Below, in pieces: positions 12,201 through 25,071 of a stretch of 64,000 nucleotides of DNA (the first letter of the stretch is position 1; every line of letters begins with the position of its first letter). Source of the DNA: Trichopria drosophilae (Eukaryota > Arthropoda > Insecta > Hymenoptera > Diapriidae); the NCBI GenBank assembly GCA_030407085.1, contig CM059583.1:208318001-208382000 (forward strand). Reading direction: 5' to 3'. A model generated the notes under the pieces. That model saw nothing but the letters and a program-made list of their open reading frames with translations. It searched no databases and was not told the origin of the DNA. Made by a program: the position numbers and the translations under genes.

Positions 12201-13590
12201 AGTGAGATCTCGTTGAAATATGGAAATTTTATCTTTCAGAAGTGTTTTAACACATTTTCTTAATTGGTCTTAATATTGGCAATTATTTTTATCCGGATGT
12301 CGGATCCAATGAACCCGGAGGTTCGTTCATGGTCGAGATCGAAGGTGACAATAAAAATTCTCGCAACTTAACTGGAAGTGCTCTTATCCGAGGCTGCGGG
12401 CATTTTTCTTTTCTTTTAATCAAATTATAATTACAGGGTATTTTTTAAGGTAAGATTTATCAAAATTTGTTAGTTTAATTAAAAGATGAAAAGTAGGGCT
12501 TACTTAATTTTTCAAATTTTTAGATTTCAACTTTCACAGATAGATTTTAAATTTCTTAACAATTTTGATTTTCGCCAATGTTAAGCTTTGCTTATACTCA
12601 TTCTGATGCTTAACAGATTATAATGAAATGCATGATATTTTTTAATGGTGAGCTATTACGGCATTGCCGAAATCGAAAGTAGGGCCGTCTTGCATGTCGT
12701 TCACTGTTAAGTGTACACATTCATCACAACGGATAAATAATTGATTGGAATTAATTATCCCCAGAAAGGTCAACATAACGAGATCAAAGTTGGAGCACCA
12801 AAACGAATTCGTTGAAAGTGGACTTTTTTGTCGCGAACCGGATTATCCTCACGACATATATTGACATTCTCTTAAGTTCACAACGCGTGCGGATTTCTTT
12901 TTTTTAATTTCATTATTGTAATGAGATATTGTCAGCTGAATTGCCTTTCGTTTAGGAATTAAGTGTTGATTAAGATCTTTTATTAAAAACTCCACCAAAT
13001 GAAAAATGCAGTTAATTATTTGTTTATACTTGAAAATATCATCGTATCTATTTTTTAATATACAGTTTTTTAAAATTCTGTTCTATTATGAAATAGTGCC
13101 GAAATTGAAAATTCTTGGATAATTGATCGAAATTCTGCATAGAATAGATTTCTGTCATATGCTAATGATTACTAACTAATTCTTGATACTATGCTACAGG
13201 GGATGAGGCATTGAAAAAGTTTTCCTGCACATTCGAACCCCGAGTTGCATATCGGTAATCGTAAACGAGGATCGGTCTTTTCGCACTTTCAGGAGATTAA
13301 GGGCAGTTCTCGGGACGAAACAAAGGACGATGCTCGTTCTTTGTGCGGGGGAAAAGACTGCGTTGTCTACTGTGGCGAGGTGAACCTGCAAAGTTTCCTG
13401 GGCAGCTGCCCTGCGGGTGAAAGACGGTGGACCTTTTTTGCAAGAACGTACAGTATGCGCGCGTCGAACTTGAACATGGGTGGTGCCTACGATGAGACCG
13501 AGTGGGGAGAACATCCGGCCAAGTTCAAGACCAACTTCCGTCGCCGAACTTTGAAAGTCTAACGGGAGAAACTGGAGGGGGTGTCTTGGT
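9287..13590. other. Intergenic DNA with dispersed repeats, no supported gene
   Basis: Contains the tandem repeat at 9747-9920 (listed separately), AT-rich low-complexity DNA at about 10150-11500, and a hammerhead-like motif at 11553-11584. A GC-richer block at about 13190-13560 sits just upstream of the gene B promoter. ORFs of about 105 codons occur there on both strands over the same bases, so they are more likely by-products of composition than genes. Confidence 0.5.
9747..9920. repeat. Tandem units of a dispersed repeat family
   Basis: Two units about 88 bp apart (starting near 9747 and 9835) share CGCAAAAT, then TTTG.TCC.TATAT, then GGAGCAAAA.AGCAC. The block continues into GAGAAAATCGTATG. 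A related copy lies at 48536-48690, where the CATTCTCTCCCTAG word and the downstream GAGAAAAT.GTATG word recur in the same order. The origin is unknown. It is probably a transposon fragment. Confidence 0.6.
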
Positions 13591-13599
13591 ACGAAGTAC

Positions 13600-13635
13600 T
13601 ATATAAGCCGTCCGTATTCAACCACAAACATCACT
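13600..13635 (+). promoter_or_regulatory. Core promoter of gene B
   Basis: TATATAAG at 13600-13607 is followed by ACATCACT at 13628-13635, about 31-33 bp from the TATA start. The MVFK start codon is at 13673. This matches the spacing at the other cuticular genes in the window. Confidence 0.8.
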
Positions 13636-13672
13636 GTATCTACTGTTAATTCAACAGACCTTTTGTACAGCT

Positions 13673-15061
13673 ATGGTATTCAAGGTGTGTAACAATAACA
13701 AACTAATAGTGCCCATCTTTTTGAGAATCTAAGTCGATTCAAAATATCCATTTCCAACCCTTACCGCGAAAATCTTTCGGGGTGGTATAGTCGTCTAGAG
13801 ACCAAGCATTCGCGTAAAGTTTGTGTTGAAAGGGTTAATTTTGATTTTATTTCAATTACCGCCTAATCGGAGAATTGGATGTGAAACGTATTAATTAGTA
13901 GACTTTGACATACCGCGAGTTACTATTTTGTTTTCTAATAATTGTTTTACTTCTAGTATTAATTTCTAATTTCAGTTTGAAAGTGTATGCGATCTCGAAA
14001 ATATAGTAATGTGAACTACAACACTAGAAAATAGTATATTACCTAACAAGGGTGTAAATTGTACTTTTACGCACCGGGCGGGAACGCCGAGTGATGTGTA
14101 AAATTCCCGACCAATGCGTAACAGTTATATTTTACACCTATGTTAGGTATCCTAGTTTTTGTAATTGGGTGCGTAAAGAGAGTGCGTAAAGTTTTGATGG
14201 CTATTTGAGTGCGTAAAATACAACTTTACGCACGACCGTTCACTTTACGAATTTTGTCGTCGGGAGTGCGTAAAAGTGAACTTTACACACGAAAAACAGG
14301 CATCAAAAGTACTTTACGCACTAACTTTACTCACACAATTACAAAAACGTATATTTATAATGATTACAAAATGACTAATATGAAATGATTATGTTTTGCA
14401 GTTCGTAGTCCTTTTGGCGTGTGTGGCGGCGGGCAATGCTGCCATCCTTGCACACCACACCCCCTTGGCATATGCCGCGGGACCAGTGGTAGCGACGCCG
14501 GTTGCGAAAGCCATCGACACAGAATACGATCCTCACCCCCAGTACAGCTACGCCTACGATGTTCAGGATGGTATCACTGGTGACTCTAAAGGGCAGCACG
14601 AAACTCGCGACGGAGACCTCGTCCAAGGCAGTTACAATCTGCTTGAGGCTGATGGCACCCGTCGCATCGTCGACTATACTGCTGATCCCATCAACGGATT
14701 CAACGCCGTCGTCCGCAAGGAACCTGCAGGAGTCGCCGCTGTCGTAGCCTCTGCTCCCGTGGCTTACTCCGCCCCAGCCATCGCCAAAGTCCACGCACCG
14801 GTGGCGTACGCTGCACCAGCTGCCATCGCCAAGGTGCACGCAGCTCCTGTAGCCTATGCTGCCCCAGCTTATGCCCATGCTGCATACGCCGCCCCAGCGA
14901 TCGCTAAGGTCCACACCCCAGTGGCATATGCTGCACATGCTGCATACGCTGCTGCACCAGCATACGCGGCTTACGCTGCACCAGCATACGCCAAGATCCA
15001 TGCGCCAGTAGCGTACGCTTCACCAGCTGCATACGCCGCGCCTGCAGCTTACCTACACTAA
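13673..15061 (+). CDS. RR-2 cuticular protein (gene B), Ala/Tyr-rich
   Basis: Exon 1 is 13673-13684 (ATGGTATTCAAG, MVFK, donor GTGTGT). Exon 2 is 14402-15061 (acceptor TTTTGCAG), and the intron is 717 bp. The product is about 223 residues: signal peptide at 1-18, RR-2 chitin-binding domain at 49-111 ([43 protein letters not shown]), then a tail of [17 protein letters not shown] repeats. Across the signal, spacer and domain it is very similar to gene A, so the two are recent or conserved paralogues in opposite orientation about 9 kb apart. Coding DNA is G/C-rich at third positions. The intron hosts inverted repeats rich in TGCGTAAA. The ORF extending to 14396 starts with intronic bases and is not the true start. 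Role by family: secreted chitin-binding structural protein. Confidence 0.95.
14041..14148. repeat. Inverted repeat in the gene B intron (first)
   Basis: ACCTAACAAGGGTGTAAA near 14041 is matched by the complement of TTTACACCTATGTTAGGT ending at 14148, with the similarity extending inward through TTACGCA and CGGGAA. It looks like a short MITE. Confidence 0.6.
14155..14348. repeat. Inverted repeat in the gene B intron (second), TGCGTAAA-rich
   Basis: GTTTTTGTAATTG at 14155 is the inverse of CAATTACAAAAAC ending at 14348. The arms carry repeated GTGCGTAAA words and the pair TTTTGATG / CATCAAAA. The element lies about 50 bp before the splice acceptor of gene B. It is probably a non-autonomous DNA element. 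Confidence 0.65.
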
Positions 15062-15118
15062 TTGCCAACTACAATTCTTCCCTTTATTTATTCACAACTC
15101 GTCGACTACTTTGAATCT

Positions 15119-15124
15119 AATAAA
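15119..15124 (+). other. Polyadenylation signal of gene B
   Basis: AATAAA lies 58 nt after the stop codon. Confidence 0.65.
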
Positions 15125-16056
15125 TGTTTCCTAAAATTAAACCTTTGTTTTGTAGCTAACCCTTCATTTCCTGATTGCTATTGAAATTTACTTCCTACAT
15201 ACTACGTTGAATTTTCTTTGCGAGTTATTTTACCTCAAAATGGATATCAGCAACTATTGCTCTAAAAGGCTCGTAAAGATATTGAATCTGACAAGAATTT
15301 TGAAAATGTTTTATTAAAAAAAAATACAGGATTTTTAGTAATAGGATATGGACTAATTCAGAGAATACGAAACAAAATTATTTTGAAAAAATCGGAAAAA
15401 GATCAGTTTTTACTCAAATTTCTCTTGAACCTAGGTTTTAATAATATAGGTTACTACTATAAAAGTTGTACGATTCCTAAAGCAATTTTTTGTTTAATAG
15501 TTCAGTAGCAGTTTAAAAACAGTAAATTAAAAAATAGTGCAATCTCTTTAAAATTTCACGTTCTGTCTCGAATCTAGACAGGTTTGTAATAGAAAGTTTT
15601 CTTTAAAATTGTACAAAAATCAAAGACTATTTTTGCACGTCCTTTTGTTTATCAAGTGAGGGCAAACGAAATGCGAAACAATTGAACTATCGCGAAAACA
15701 TATAATTCGTTGCGCTTTTTATTGACAGCTGACGAACTTTCTAGCATCGAGTGAATTTTCGGGTATTTAACTAATTTAAACTCTATTTTGTTTGAATATA
15801 ACTAACGAATTCCTTTTCTTTCTATATTATGTGATAGATTGTCGTCTGCGAAAATGTTCTACTTAAAAGTTCGCCAGCTGATGAATGACGGCGACAAATC
15901 ACAAATTTTCGTGATTGGCAAATTATTTTGCATTTCGCTTGACGCTTTTCGCAATTCGTTTTCAGTGTACATGTATCCGTTTTATTTTAAATTAAAAAAA
16001 TTACCGTAAATATGACTTCAATATGAACAACTAACGTATTACATTTTATCATTGTA

Positions 16057-16352
16057 CACTTTAAATTTCTTAAAGTGAAAGTTGAGCCACTTTCTGACAA
16101 AAGTGACTTTTTCACTATTTTTAAAGAGGAAATTTCACTTTACTAATAGTGGATGGAACTCTGCCACTCTAATAAAGTGAATTTGCCACTTTAGAATAGT
16201 GAAAAAGTCACCAGTAGAAAAGCCACCAAGGCAGTATTAGAGTGGCAGATTTCCATCCACTATTAGTAAAGTGAAATTTCCACTTTAAAAATAGTGAAAA
16301 AGTCACTTTTAGCAGAGAGTGGCTCAACTTTTACTTTAAAAAATTTAGAGTG
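16057..16352. mobile_element. Palindromic MITE with TA flanks
   Basis: About 296 bp. CACTTTAAATTT at the left is matched by AAATTTAGAGTG at the right, with TA on both sides (16055-16056 and 16353-16354). Both arms read inward through AAAGTTGAGCCACT, AAAGTGACTTTTTCACTATT and TTCACTTTACTAATAGTGG with only scattered differences, so the arms are about 130 bp each with a short centre. This is non-coding and consistent with a Tc1/mariner-derived MITE. Confidence 0.85.
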
Positions 16353-16828
16353 TAAGAAATTTCTTTTCAAAGTTATTTTACGTCTTATTTTCGGGAGGCC
16401 CCGTGCACTAGGGTACATACTTAGTTAATACATCATGATTGACGCTGTGATAGTTTAATCCGATGCGTAAAACTCTACTTCCGTTATTGATACCAAAATA
16501 TCCTTATTCGTCTATTCGAATATTTCCAATCATTTCATCTAGACATTTGCTTATTTGAAACCTAAGTGAAGAAGTCTAAATCTAATAGAGAAAAAACTGG
16601 TTTTCTTTAAATTTTCTAGCGACGACACGTTCATTTTGACCTTGAGCAATGACGACGTGTTAATTACGACGTTAACCACGAAGACTCATTCAATCTGATG
16701 TTAAGTCGGCGTTAGCGAAAGTTCATTCTTTTTAACATTCACCTTACAGAGTCATTCGTTATCATCATCAAATATTCCTGCTTATTTCGCATAGCTTGCG
16801 ATACCCGCGAACTTCATTATAGAGTTAA

Positions 16829-16925
16829 GAGAATGAGAAGGGGGAGAAAAATAGAAAATAGAGGGTGGCGAAGAGGGGCGGTAGAGAAGACGTCCTGGTG
16901 AGAAGGTGGGGCAAGGGGGGGGGGG
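16829..16925 (+). repeat. Purine-rich tract ending in a G run
   Basis: A strand-biased G/A stretch with many GGG and GGGG groups ends in eleven consecutive G at 16915-16925. It stands out in AT-rich surroundings and could form a G-quadruplex or triplex. Function unknown. Confidence 0.6.
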
Positions 16926-19900
16926 TCAGAAGACATTTTAAAATTTTTTAAATAAATGCCGGAATGAATTGTGGCCAACATCGAATTGAGCGAAACTTCG
17001 CGTTCAACAAGCTCTTGTAAAGCTTTTAAAATCGAATTTTAATCGAACAATTTTATAATGTTAAAATACGTCGTTATACAAAGCAGTAACACCAACAAAA
17101 ATATTGTTCCATTTACTATCTTCTGATATGGAAATACTCCTTTTTCTCCACGTGTTGTCCACATTCCCTAAGTTTGAACATGCAAAGAAATATAGATGTT
17201 ACTGGATTACATACTGATGTTACCGGATAAGATAATGCTCGTACTGGATAACATCTGAGGGGAAAATGTCGGATACATTGCTGACGAAAATATTGCCTTG
17301 ATGGGTAATAAGTTAATTTCTGATTTAAGAAAATAATGGTCAAAAACATATGTAATAATTACCATCTTTGACAAAAAAAGTCTAATATAACATTGCTCTG
17401 ACTTCAAACAGGTATATTTGTTGGGAAACAAATTTAAAAATAGCAATTCCATCTTCGTTCTTCAAAGGCATGTAATATTAATTACTATTATTTGTAAAGA
17501 TAATGCGACAAAGATAGTCGATTAACTGTTCCTGGTGTCAATTATGTGTTGATTATAATTCTGTCTTATTTTTTTGTTCGAGATATGCAGTGGGATGCTG
17601 AAAAGATCCTTGGCCATTAATCCCGAAATGTATAAATGTGGCAAAGTAAAATTGATCACTATGTTTCTATCTGTTAGGCCACAGTTATAAAACATGTCAA
17701 ATTATTCGACGTTGGGTACGTTTAGGAAACGTTTCAAGGGCTTTTTTGTATTCATCACAATATTTTTTAGACGACCAAGCAACCGACATTGATAATTTCC
17801 TAAACTTTGGACGAAATACATCTGATCGGTAATCTCAAATGTCAAGTATTTTTACAATTAAAAATTCATTTTATATATTTTTGAGTAGTGTAAATTCACG
17901 TAGCAGGGGTGGTGGGGTTTCATCGTTCAGAAATAATCGGCAAAAGACTTTCACCCACATTTCTTAAGATCAATTAAGAAAAAAAAAATTTCATATTTTT
18001 TATATTACAGCATTTTATAACAATGGCTCATTTAACATAAAAATGGTAATGGTTTATTGCAAACAGTTAATTTAAAAAAATAATATTTCTAACATAAATT
18101 AAATAGTAAGAATTATCTTTGACAATATATGGCTTTCTACGTTTTCAACTTTTCCTATTGGAAAACCACACGAGAATTTAGGCTGATGGTACTTTTATAT
18201 ATTAAATGGTCCTTTTTGTATTATTTTATGTTATTCTTTATTTTTCAATACGACACGCTTGAGGGCAACATCGCTTAGGATGTGTTTGTGATGTCTTTCG
18301 TTCTATACAGACCTACTGAATTTTGTTTCCTCGCATTGTTTACAACTTCAGATTATTGCATGAACCTTTTGAACATATTCTTATTTGCAATGAAACATAG
18401 CTGCAGATTCAAAATATGTTTCTATAAGTAAATAAGAATAGGTTGTACAGCTAACATTAAGTAAATACAAATAAAATTTTAGGCTCAACGGAAAGTTAGA
18501 TGTCGTGAAAAATACCAGGTTATGTATAATCATTAACAGATCATGAATTAGTTATTTGTAAGAACTAAAAAAGTTTGTTATTTATAAGAAATAATATACG
18601 TGTATGTGAGGTATTATGATGAATAAAGGATGTATGCAATATGAACAGTATTGCCCACAAGGACAAGAAATCCTGCTGAATGGTTAATATTGATTAAATT
18701 CTATAATTTGATAGTGCACTGCACATGTATCCTCTAATATATTTGATAATCTCTTACCGCAGTAAAAAATAATAACTATGTTTCGGTTTACAATTTGAAA
18801 TTATAAAAACGATAAAAGTAACTTTCTCTTAAATACGACGTTTTTATAAATCTAAATAATGGTATTTCCGTTCATCGTACTTAACAAGTAAATTACAATT
18901 AATGTTTTAATGTTTTTCATTTCACTATTTGTAACTATGATCATGTTTGCGTTAACTAGGTGTGTTCTTATGCAACATAATACTGCCAACTTTGGCAAGT
19001 CAGCAATAAAGAATTGAATTAAGCTAAAAATCGTGTACTGATTAGCGGCAGCTGGGTTCTTTTACGAAAAGCCGAAAGGTATAGTAAACGCACACGAAAT
19101 GTCAGTTTTGAGTGAATTTATTTACAATCACAACAGATATAGCTTAAATCAGTTATTATCCAAATTCAAGATAACCAGGAGTTCCTTTCAGGAATGTTTT
19201 CGAGGATAAAAAATCAAAATCCTCAAACGGGCCCTTTTGAGAAATTTTATTTTTGTATTAAACTCATTTCATTTATGGCTTAAACATATTTTCATGCAAA
19301 GAACTGTAATAAAAATTCATTCAGAGGAAGGTATGAGTTTATATATTTGTGCTTTGTATACATGATTATATTATATTTAATAATATAAATAGTGTAAATA
19401 AATGAGATGCTCGTAGCACAAATGAGAATATTATGGACTATCATAACAAATGGAAATCAAAAGGCGGAATAAAAAATGACTTGCACAAAAGAACATGAAA
19501 TATTTAATGCAACATACAAACCTCATAAAATAGCATATTGAAATTGGGCATGCTTTAGGTTCTAATAAAGTTACAATATTAGCAAGTCTATTAAAAAAAA
19601 ATACTAGAATTTATGAATTGTTGTATAAGAAATACATTCGTCATTCACTACATTGAAGATTTGAAATCTCGAATTTACAATAACAAATTTATTTTTCATT
19701 AATGAAATGGTTTTATTTTTTTATGCATTTTTGTTTGTTTGTTTTACTTTTTTTACTTGTCAGTCTCGTGTGTTTCTCGCAATATCAAGAGCTTATCCAT
19801 ACTTAATTTTTTTTTCAAAAACAAGAAAATAATAAAAAATTATAGTACTCGTGTTAATTTTCTACCATCAATTTTTCCATCATCTTCGCAGGGCTTCTGA

Positions 19901-20412
19901 ATTATACAGATACACTTTTATACTTCAGAAGATTAACCGCTTAAAAAATTAGAAAATTTCATCGAATTTGTTAAATTATAAAGGAGAAAATATTTTTAAG
20001 TAACATCTTACACATGCTTGAAGAAAATAAAATGTGAGGATTAATCCTCATTTAAATATTCTTTTTTTTTTCAATTTAATATATCTATTCAAATAAAAGT
20101 AATATATTTTCTTCACGCTTTGTTTTTCCTTACATGTTGAAGCTGTACAATTTTACCTTTTTTTTTGCAAATATTGTTACAGCTGGGTTTACCGTAGGGA
20201 ACTTGATATAAAAATTTGATTGTTGATGACTATGTTCAGCAATTAATCGTTTGTTCTTATTTATATTTGATTTTTCTATTTTACATCTTTGTAGATTTAC
20301 ATTTAAACAAAAACGTATGAGGAAGCGTCGATCATGTCCTGTGAGCTATGAGTAACTTTAGATACGACAGTAATAGTAAATAAAACTAAACCCTGGAATA
20401 TGCTGATCGATT

Positions 20413-20632
20413 GCGGGTCGAAAAATCGACAAATCAAAAAGCCGACAGGTCAAAAACCGACAGTCAAAAACCGACAATCGAACAGTCGGCAGTCAAAAAA
20501 CTGACACTTCAAAAAATGACTGTCCGCTTGTCGATGTGCCTAATTTTTATGTGTCGGCTTTTCTATTGTCGGTTTTTTGACTGACTTTTTTTCGACCTGT
20601 CGGCTTTTTGATTTGTCGGTTTTTCGACCCGC
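20413..20632. repeat. Fold-back element built from CGACA-type short repeats
   Basis: GCGGGTCGAAAAATCGACAA at 20413 is mirrored by the complement ending GACCCGC at 20632. Both arms consist of degenerate 10-12 bp units of the form TCAAAAAnCCGACAG. About 220 bp in all, non-coding, so either a satellite-like MITE or an expanding inverted microsatellite. Confidence 0.85.
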
Positions 20633-23600
20633 ATCCGAACGATTTATTGGCAACCATAACGACAATTTGGTATTTAACCCATTGATGCCGGTCAATGCTA
20701 CAGGATTACGTTATGTTTGTATTTATAAGTTGCAAAGTAAATCATTTAGACTCCAGTGCTTAAAATAGAAGTATTAAGTTCTTCACATTAAAAACAAAAG
20801 CACAAATTAGCAATTGATATCCTCGTGAATTCATTAATCAGGGGAAGCCTAGGCTTCCAGCTGGAATTCATAGCTGCAGCTCATATTTCAAAATGACTCT
20901 CGGTTTACGTGCGCGGGAAGAGGTACAATCAAGATGAATAAACTCACACTCGATCTTAAGATTTAAGAAACGAACGTGAACACGGGGCTATGACTAATGC
21001 CCGGCGAAGAGGAGAGGAAGGTCAAGAAATTTCTGTATACGAGATCAATATCAAGATTTGCTATGTAAAGCTGTCGCGGATGTTTTATTCCTGACTACGC
21101 AATGACAGTAAATATATGGATTTCAAAAATATGATTTCTTTCAATGCAGGTTACACCAAAATCATTTATATTTGCAATAATGAATATTGTCACCAAAATC
21201 TCTAAACACTAACCGTTTGGCAAATCTTACTTTAACCTTCCGAAATCAAATGTGTGCACGTTTAACATTCTTGGAATTCAGCGACTCCATAAACTTCCGT
21301 ATAACGAGTTTTCTTAATTTCCGTTAAGTTTTGATTTTTTTGCATATGTTTAGTGATTTTAATTTCCATTCTGTCTCCGGTATCTTAAAATTTATCATAT
21401 GTCGCTGCATTGAAGCTTAGATATTTCAGAATCAATGCCCTTCAGCGATATTCAAATAGATAAGAGAAAATTAAAAAATATGGAAATAACTTTAAATATT
21501 AAACTGAAAAGATTGACTTTTTTATCGTATTTTCTTAGGTACTATTCGTCAAAGCTCGGTTTGAGTGATAAGAAACGTCTATTGCAATATTTGTAATTAC
21601 CTATTTATATACTAAAAAGTATTGTCAAAGATCAGATTATATTTGTGTGCATTTATTTCATAAAGGTTCTCACTACAAATCGAAATATAGTTACCAAATT
21701 CGACTTGAAAGTGAAGAAATGCAATTCCGGTTATTTCGATAACCGATAATTGAATAAGTATTTCGGGCATAGTCGTAAAAATAATGTGAGCAAATTGCCG
21801 ATTTACGAGATTACCAAGTATTATTTTTTCATAAATCAAAGCAGACGGCCTTGAGTACATTATCTGCGCGATAATGTTCCCTCTTTCGTTTGACGAGCAA
21901 TATTTTTTATGCAACCGAGGTGACCACACCTCGCACCCTGGTACCCATATAATGAGTGTTCGGACCACCTTGATATCGGAAGACCTTTCTCGAACTCGAT
22001 ATATATATTTTTTTTACGGCTGTTGATCGTAATTGCTGGTTACCCCGCAAGATCTCGACCCACCTTTAAAATATCACTGGCCTTTCGCCCTCGAACCAGA
22101 AACAATGGTTAGCGCAATGATAATTTCTCTCGTCATATTTTTCATAAAAACGTGATAAAACGGTTACCAGAAGTAAATTAGACAAAACTCAACAATAGTA
22201 AATCTTAATTTAAGACCATTGAGAGACTACTTTCTAGATGCGTAAAAACAAGCCCGGTAAACCTTATACGCTACACATTAACTAAATTTAAGCACATTTG
22301 ATTTGTAACACATCTTTGTTTCGTTGTATAAATTTTTAAGTTTATAATGTGATTCACTTAACAGGTTTATACGAATATGTTATTTCTCGAACATATTCTT
22401 TACAGCTACTAGTTATATGTGTAGTATAAAACATAGAGCGACACGAATTGCAATATATAAGGAAATTATTATCGATATCTAATTTAACGGTTTAAAAATT
22501 TCAATACATTACCAACGCGCCATTTTTTTTTGTTTCAATTAAATCCAATTTAAAACATATTGTCACACTCACTTTCACAGTGACGAGCTGATTTTCACCT
22601 ACGAACTTAATTTTATTAAGTCTTTACACGTTCACGCAAGCCACTAGGTTAGAAATGTTACCTACGTGGTATGCTCGGAGGCAATGAACTAGTTTCGTGA
22701 AATCGAAATGACTTTGATGTTCTGTTACTCACAAAGATATGCCATCATTTCGTTACGCATTGCTTATTCCACGAAATCGATCTTTCGGAAATTACTTTCG
22801 ATTCTTTCTTGTGACAGTTCAGACGTGATCATTGTAATTTGAAATGCGACAGTTTTCGAGGAAATTTTATCGAAATTTCGCAAACAGCATTCCTACACAA
22901 CATATGTGCGCAGAAATGGGATGAATATTGATGTAAGTAATATTAAGTACATAATAATACCCACTAATATGCCGGGTTTGCACCTGATCAGGGTTACAAG
23001 TTAAACAAAACAAAGTTTACAATAACTTATCAGTAACCAGAGCGAAACATTTAGCATTCCAATATTTATTATAAAGTGTATTCTAACCATGGGTAAAAAT
23101 GCATTTAATGAATATTGTCTTTAAGAAATAAAGTAGGTTTCAGTTTGGTAATTAAATCGGCTTATGTCCAATACAAGATGTTAAATTAAGGAATCATAGA
23201 TCCCTTTTCAGGGTTAAAATCGTATCACTGGTATTTAGCTAATTTCATTAACTACCGCAGAGGATCTGAGAGATCCGAAACGTTAGGAGAATATTTCTTA
23301 ATTTAACATATTTTATATACACAAGCCGATATAATTACCAAATTTTTAAAATTGTATATGAAATTCCCCTCATGTACTTATACTTTTTAAAATAAGTTTC
23401 ATCTTTTAAAATAAAAAAAAGATTATACTATAACTGCTTATTATATGCGCATTATTCATCAGTAATAATTCCCCTTTGACACTTGTCAATCTTTGACACT
23501 TGTGAATATTTAAATGCAACCTTTTCTCCTGTCACGTATGAAAGTACAACCTTGCAAGAAGTTTGGGGCGAAAGTAATACGAAAACTCATGTGATTTCGT

Positions 23601-23815
23601 TGACGGCAATATCATATTTTTTATAACAATGCACAGATGGGAATATATACGTATTTATTGTACCTGTCTACAAAATTAGTTTTGTAATCAGGCAGATCGC
23701 GTAAAATTGCGAAATATACATATATTGAAGGACTTGACTGGGTAAGATTTTCGGCGACATTCTTCTTTTCAAATTGTTTTCAGATACTTTTCAGAATACA
23801 AATTAAAAAAACGTG

Positions 23816-25071
23816 CACTATCAAAAATTACATGAAATTTAATGTAAGGTCAATTCTCACTGATACATTAAATTTAATGATTTTGTAACGAAAATGCATA
23901 ATCAAATTTCATGCATAAGCAAATTAAATTTACTACACGTGTTCATTAAATTCCAATACCTTTTAAGAATTTACATTTGAAGCGTATGTACATAATTTTT
24001 ATTGTGATTTTCTAATATTCAGTTAAATCTGAAATTTCATGAAACAAACATAAATGATATATTTACTAGATCTATTTGCAGGGGGCCCTCCTTATTTTGT
24101 AGACTAGACAATAACGAGATACAAATCATAAAATCAGTATGTATTTTGTTACAAAACTTTCTACGCGGATACAATTAAATGGTTTAAAACTGGTCACAGA
24201 TTTGTCAAAGAATCCTAACTATTAACTATTCAGCAAAATTATTAAAAATATGAATAAAGAAAATGTGGATTGGAAAAGGGCGCAAATCAAATACAGCGAA
24301 CTGTTTACAATCCTTAATGTATGTTGTTTACGTTTCGCAGTTGTTATAATATATAAACTCCTACAAAATAACTGATGAAAATGTTAATGAAAATAATAAT
24401 AGTAGTGATGATGAGGATTATGCTGAGGATTATACTTGTATTAAAGCTGCTGAACGAAGTTCAATCTTTTTCCTAATAATAGTCACGCTCAAAAATCGGT
24501 TATTTAAAAACTACAAAAAACTGAACATGAACTCCAAAAAACGATTTTTAAGTTATCGTAAAAAAACATCTACATAATATTGCCTAAATTATCGTTTAGA
24601 AACTAGACAAAAAAGTATTTAGTATGTTGGTGTGAAATATTCCGAGTACTTTTATAGAGAAACAGAGCAGAAAATGTCCATAGTTTATCTAAAAAAGCTC
24701 TGGAAAAACAATCAATGATTTTGTTACATTTTGTATTGAAATTTGGCTACATTTTTTTCTCACAAACTAGCCAGTACGCACGGTTATTTGCCAAAAACTG
24801 GACAATATTTAGACCAAATTTCTACCAGGGCTATTGTACATTAACTGAATTTTTATAGTGAATTTTCCATTCGGTGGCATGGAACCATTTTTTGGGGGCA
24901 TATACATGAAACTCTATGGAGAATTACATTAAAATCAAGGTACATGCACGACATTTTTTGTATACATTAAATTAACGGCTTGACATTGAAAGGAACGTTA
25001 AATATCGGAATTGAAATGTATGTATTTCCACAACATGTTCATTAAATTTAATGTGTTTCCTTTCAACAGTG
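23816..25071. mobile_element. Probable degenerate DNA transposon with CACT termini
   Basis: The left end CACTATC...ACATGAAATTTAATG resembles the complement of the right end, CACTGTTGAAA...ACATTAAATTTAATG. Further TTCATTAAATT words occur at 23940 and 25038. The inside contains an ATG-less frame of about 75 codons (about 24356-24577) with an acidic stretch. The similarity of the ends is partial, so the borders are tentative. Confidence 0.4.

Noticed and set aside
13194..13562. Overlapping ORFs of about 105 codons on both strands upstream of gene B
   Set aside because: Both strands are open over the same GC-richer bases and neither has recognisable features.
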